A stretch of 64,000 bases of DNA from Limnothrix sp. FACHB-406 (GTDB lineage: Bacteria; Cyanobacteriota; Cyanobacteriia; CACIAM-69d): positions 1-64,000 of the forward strand of contig NZ_JACJSP010000009.1 in NCBI RefSeq assembly GCF_014698235.1, in the 5' to 3' direction. Under the pieces are notes generated by a model that saw nothing but the letters and a program-made list of their open reading frames with translations, was not told the origin of the DNA and ran no database searches. Positions 61,781-64,000 of the stretch are shown piece after piece. How positions within the stretch are numbered: the stretch's first letter is position 1; each line of letters starts with the position of its first letter. The position numbers and the translations under genes were made by a program.

Positions 61781-63511
61781 TTACAAACCGGTGTTTGCTT
61801 TTTTCGCGTCCTGCTTGGCCCGTTGCTTTTCGCGCTCTTTCTCGCGCTTGGCGGCCGCTTTGTCCGCCTTCTCTTGGGCAATGGCTGCCAACTTTGCTTG
61901 CTCTTGTTCCTCGGCAATCTTGTCGAGATAGTAGCGATAGTTGCCCTGATAAACGCGCAGTTCGCCTTCACGAACTTCCACAATTTTGTTGGCAACTTGC
62001 GAAATAAAGTATCGATCGTGCGACACGATCAAGGCAGTGCCATCGAATTGCGTCAGGGCTGATTCGAGGGTTTCTTTTGCAGGAATGTCCAAGTGGTTGG
62101 TTGGCTCGTCCAAAATCAGCAGATTAACGGGCTGAACGAGCATTTTGGCGAGGGCTAAACGCGCCTTTTCGCCCCCACTCAAGGATTCAACTTTCTTGAG
62201 AACCGCTTCGCCACTGAACAGGAAACGGCCCAAGAGGCTGCGCACCTCTTCCTCTTTCCAGTCTGGGGCTTCGTCCCGCAGGGTGTCAATGACGGTTTTG
62301 TGTAAATCCAGGGCTTCGGCTTGGTTTTGCTCAAAATACCCGGGGATCACGTTGTGTTGACCAATTTGGGCGGTTCCCTCGGTGGGGGCTTCCCGACCCA
62401 TGATCATGCGCAACAGGGTGGATTTACCGCAACCATTGGGCCCAAGGAAGGCGATTCGATCGCCCCGTTCCACGGTCAAGTTCGCACCCAGGAACAGGAT
62501 CTTATCGGCCCAAGCGTGGGTCAGGTCTTCAATTTTGACCACCTCGCGACCGCTGCGCGGGGCGGGCGGAAACCGAAACCGCAGGGTGCGCACATCGGCC
62601 ACGGGAGCTTCGAGGCGCTCCACTTTTTCCAGTTGTTTTTCGCGGCTCTTGGCTTGGGTGCTGCGGGTGGCGCTGGCCCGGAACCGATCGACAAAGGCCT
62701 GTTGCTTGTCTAGTTCCTTTTGCTGGCGATCGTAGGCCGCCTGGAGGGCGCTGCGATTTTCTTCTTTTTGGGCCAGGTATTGGGAATAGTTACCCAAGTA
62801 GGTGGTGGACACACCGCGCTCGGTTTCCACAATCGTGGTGCAGAGTCGATCGAGAAATTCTCGGTCATGGGAAATCAGCACCAGCGGCTTGCCCAGTTGC
62901 TTCAGGTAGCCTTCTAGCCACTCGATCGACTCGAGATCCAAGTGGTTGGTCGGTTCGTCCAACAGCAACAGATCCGGCTCTTGCAGCATCACCTTGCCCA
63001 AGCAGATCCGCATTTGCCAGCCGCCACTGAAGGAGCTGACCAGCCGATCGCCATCGTCCGGCTCAAACCCCAACTCCGGCAACAGTCGATCGACCCGGGC
63101 TTCTAGACCATAGCCATCCAGGGCTTCAAACCGGCGTTGTAGGTGGTCGAGATCGCGCAGCAAGGCTTCTAGGCGATCGGGATCCGCCGCGCCCATCTCG
63201 TTTTGCACCTGGTGCATTTGATCCTGCACCTCGCAAGCTTCCGTGAAAGCCGAGAACAGTTCTTCGCGCACCGTGCGGCAAGGATCCACATCAAACTCTT
63301 GGTTGAGATAACCAATGCGCAAATCAGCCGGGCGAATAATTTGCCCGGCCGTTGGCTCAATCTCACCCATGATGATTTTGAGTTGGGTGGATTTACCTGC
63401 CCCATTCACACCAACCAACCCAACCCGATCGCCGGGCTTGACCTCCCAGCTCACATCCCGCAGGACTTGGCCCGTTGGGTAAATTTTTTGGATGCGTTCC
63501 AAACGCAGCAC
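61781..63511 (-). CDS. ABC-F family ATPase
   Basis: A 576-residue soluble protein with two ABC domains (about 1-255 and 325-535). Walker A motifs are GVNGAGKST and GPNGCGKST; signatures are SFSGGWQ and LSGGEKARL; Walker B/H-loop segments are LLLLDEPTNHLDLES and LLILDEPTNHLDIPA. A linker typical of ABC-F proteins lies between them, and the C-terminus is a Lys/Glu/Ala-rich coil (KADKAAAKREKEREKQRAKQ). ABC-F proteins act at the ribosome. The first usable start is GTG 63511. No membrane partner is expected. Confidence 0.94.
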   Translation of the reverse strand: MLRLERIQKIYPTGQVLRDVSWEVKPGDRVGLVGVNGAGKSTQLKIIMGEIEPTAGQIIRPADLRIGYLNQEFDVDPCRTVREELFSAFTEACEVQDQMHQVQNEMGAADPDRLEALLRDLDHLQRRFEALDGYGLEARVDRLLPELGFEPDDGDRLVSSFSGGWQMRICLGKVMLQEPDLLLLDEPTNHLDLESIEWLEGYLKQLGKPLVLISHDREFLDRLCTTIVETERGVSTTYLGNYSQYLAQKEENRSALQAAYDRQQKELDKQQAFVDRFRASATRSTQAKSREKQLEKVERLEAPVADVRTLRFRFPPAPRSGREVVKIEDLTHAWADKILFLGANLTVERGDRIAFLGPNGCGKSTLLRMIMGREAPTEGTAQIGQHNVIPGYFEQNQAEALDLHKTVIDTLRDEAPDWKEEEVRSLLGRFLFSGEAVLKKVESLSGGEKARLALAKMLVQPVNLLILDEPTNHLDIPAKETLESALTQFDGTALIVSHDRYFISQVANKIVEVREGELRVYQGNYRYYLDKIAEEQEQAKLAAIAQEKADKAAAKREKEREKQRAKQDAKKANTGL

Positions 63512-64000
63512 GTTTGCCTCCCGGTTTCAGGTTTGCTGGTCGTTAACGTGGTTGAACTGGTTGAGCTTCAAACTGAAGGGAATCTTAGACCAATGCACGA
63601 AAGCGTAAAAGCCTTGAGCGTGAAACTCCCTTCGGTAGTGGTTCCGGCTTGAGGCTCATACCACAGTGAAATGATTGGGATCGATCGGGCGATCGAAGCC
63701 AAATGGGTATAGGACAGCTTGCCAACGTTATGGATCGCGCTTAATCGGTTATCCGGTTTTGCCGTTGCTCCGACCAATTGCCGACCCCTTTTAGGTTTTA
63801 TCCAGCTAGACTCAGCCAGACTCGGTGAGCAGCATCAATAAAGATGCGACCAGCAAACTGTTGTCTTTGTAACAAAACTTAGGCCGTATGGTAGCAGGGT
63901 CAGGCCCGATCGCCTAGTTTTTTTGTCAGGGAGTGACCATTAATTTTGCTCATAGGCTGACTCATGGGTTAGCCCATCGATCTACTTATCAGCCGATTTT
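63512..64000. other. Right-end spacer without a recognised gene
   Basis: 489 bp upstream of the ABC-F gene. Open frames here are short and unconvincing. The sequence tcaggcccgatcgcctagttttttt (about 63900-63924) has a T-run but only a 4-bp stem, so it is not called a terminator. Nothing else stands out. Confidence 0.4.

Noticed and set aside
63900-63924. Terminator-like sequence aggc...gcct with a T-run
   Set aside because: The stem is only 4 bp, too short to support a call.

Overview
The window is a gene-dense stretch of a cyanobacterial chromosome. The evidence is the very frequent octamer GCGATCGC (the HIP1 repeat, for example 491-498) and genes tied to oxygenic photosynthesis: FtsH2, Ycf37, a flavodiiron protein of the Flv1/Flv4 type, a COP23-family protein, a PAP/fibrillin protein, a GUN4-like protein and SigG. 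The genus cannot be fixed from the sequence alone. No rRNA, tRNA, CRISPR array, prophage or intact insertion sequence was found.

Layout. 1-6.3 kb: terminator of an off-window gene, isoprenoid isomerase fni, a papain-family protease with a hyperacidic tail, and sbcC. 6.4-14.2 kb: a secreted DUF4214 protein, an orphan solute-binding lipoprotein, an aldehyde dehydrogenase, the flavodiiron protein, an rRNA pseudouridine synthase and a transglutaminase-like protein. 14.3-26.3 kb is a signalling block: a CheY-like regulator, a five-domain OmpR-type regulator, the grx-murE pair, a PatA-like regulator, an EAL phosphodiesterase and a hybrid histidine kinase. The last three are separated by unusually long, AT-rich, ORF-free spacers. 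26.5-32.3 kb: miaA, a prohibitin homologue, a catalytically degenerate large serine recombinase, sufE and a nicotinamidase-like hydrolase. 32.4-42.7 kb: a GUN4-like membrane protein, a TpsB/FhaC outer-membrane transporter, a relic of an IS200/IS605 right end, yjbQ, a PilH/CheY regulator, two TPR proteins, a pentapeptide-repeat protein, argS and a glycosyltransferase. 43-50.6 kb: mraY, ftsH2, a ComFB protein, sigG with its anti-sigma factor, and COP23. 50.7-64 kb: tatC, a DppC-type permease, fibrillin, DUF3134, rpmI-rplT, ycf37, a DUF937 protein, a YyaL protein, DUF486, a metzincin, secG, gpmI and an ABC-F ATPase.

Most genes are singletons or pairs. Short-spaced units are grx-murE, yjbQ-response regulator, rpmI-rplT, sigG-anti-sigma (wider gap) and secG-metzincin. 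Themes are cell-wall precursor synthesis (murE, mraY), photosystem upkeep (ftsH2, ycf37, flavodiiron), export (tatC, secG, TpsB) and signalling. The c-di-GMP-linked genes (EAL, ComFB) are far apart.

The most interesting signals are non-coding. First, there is a possible small RNA at about 21658-21795: a strong CRP-like operator and a -10-like box lie upstream, and three hairpins end in a T-run, all inside a 1-kb ORF-free spacer. Second, an omega-RNA-like IS605 relic lies near 35.5 kb. Third, a palindrome-centred element of about 130 bp occurs in two colinear copies. Fourth, 10-17 bp tandem repeats are numerous in spacers, and two of them contain stop codons (murE, tatC).
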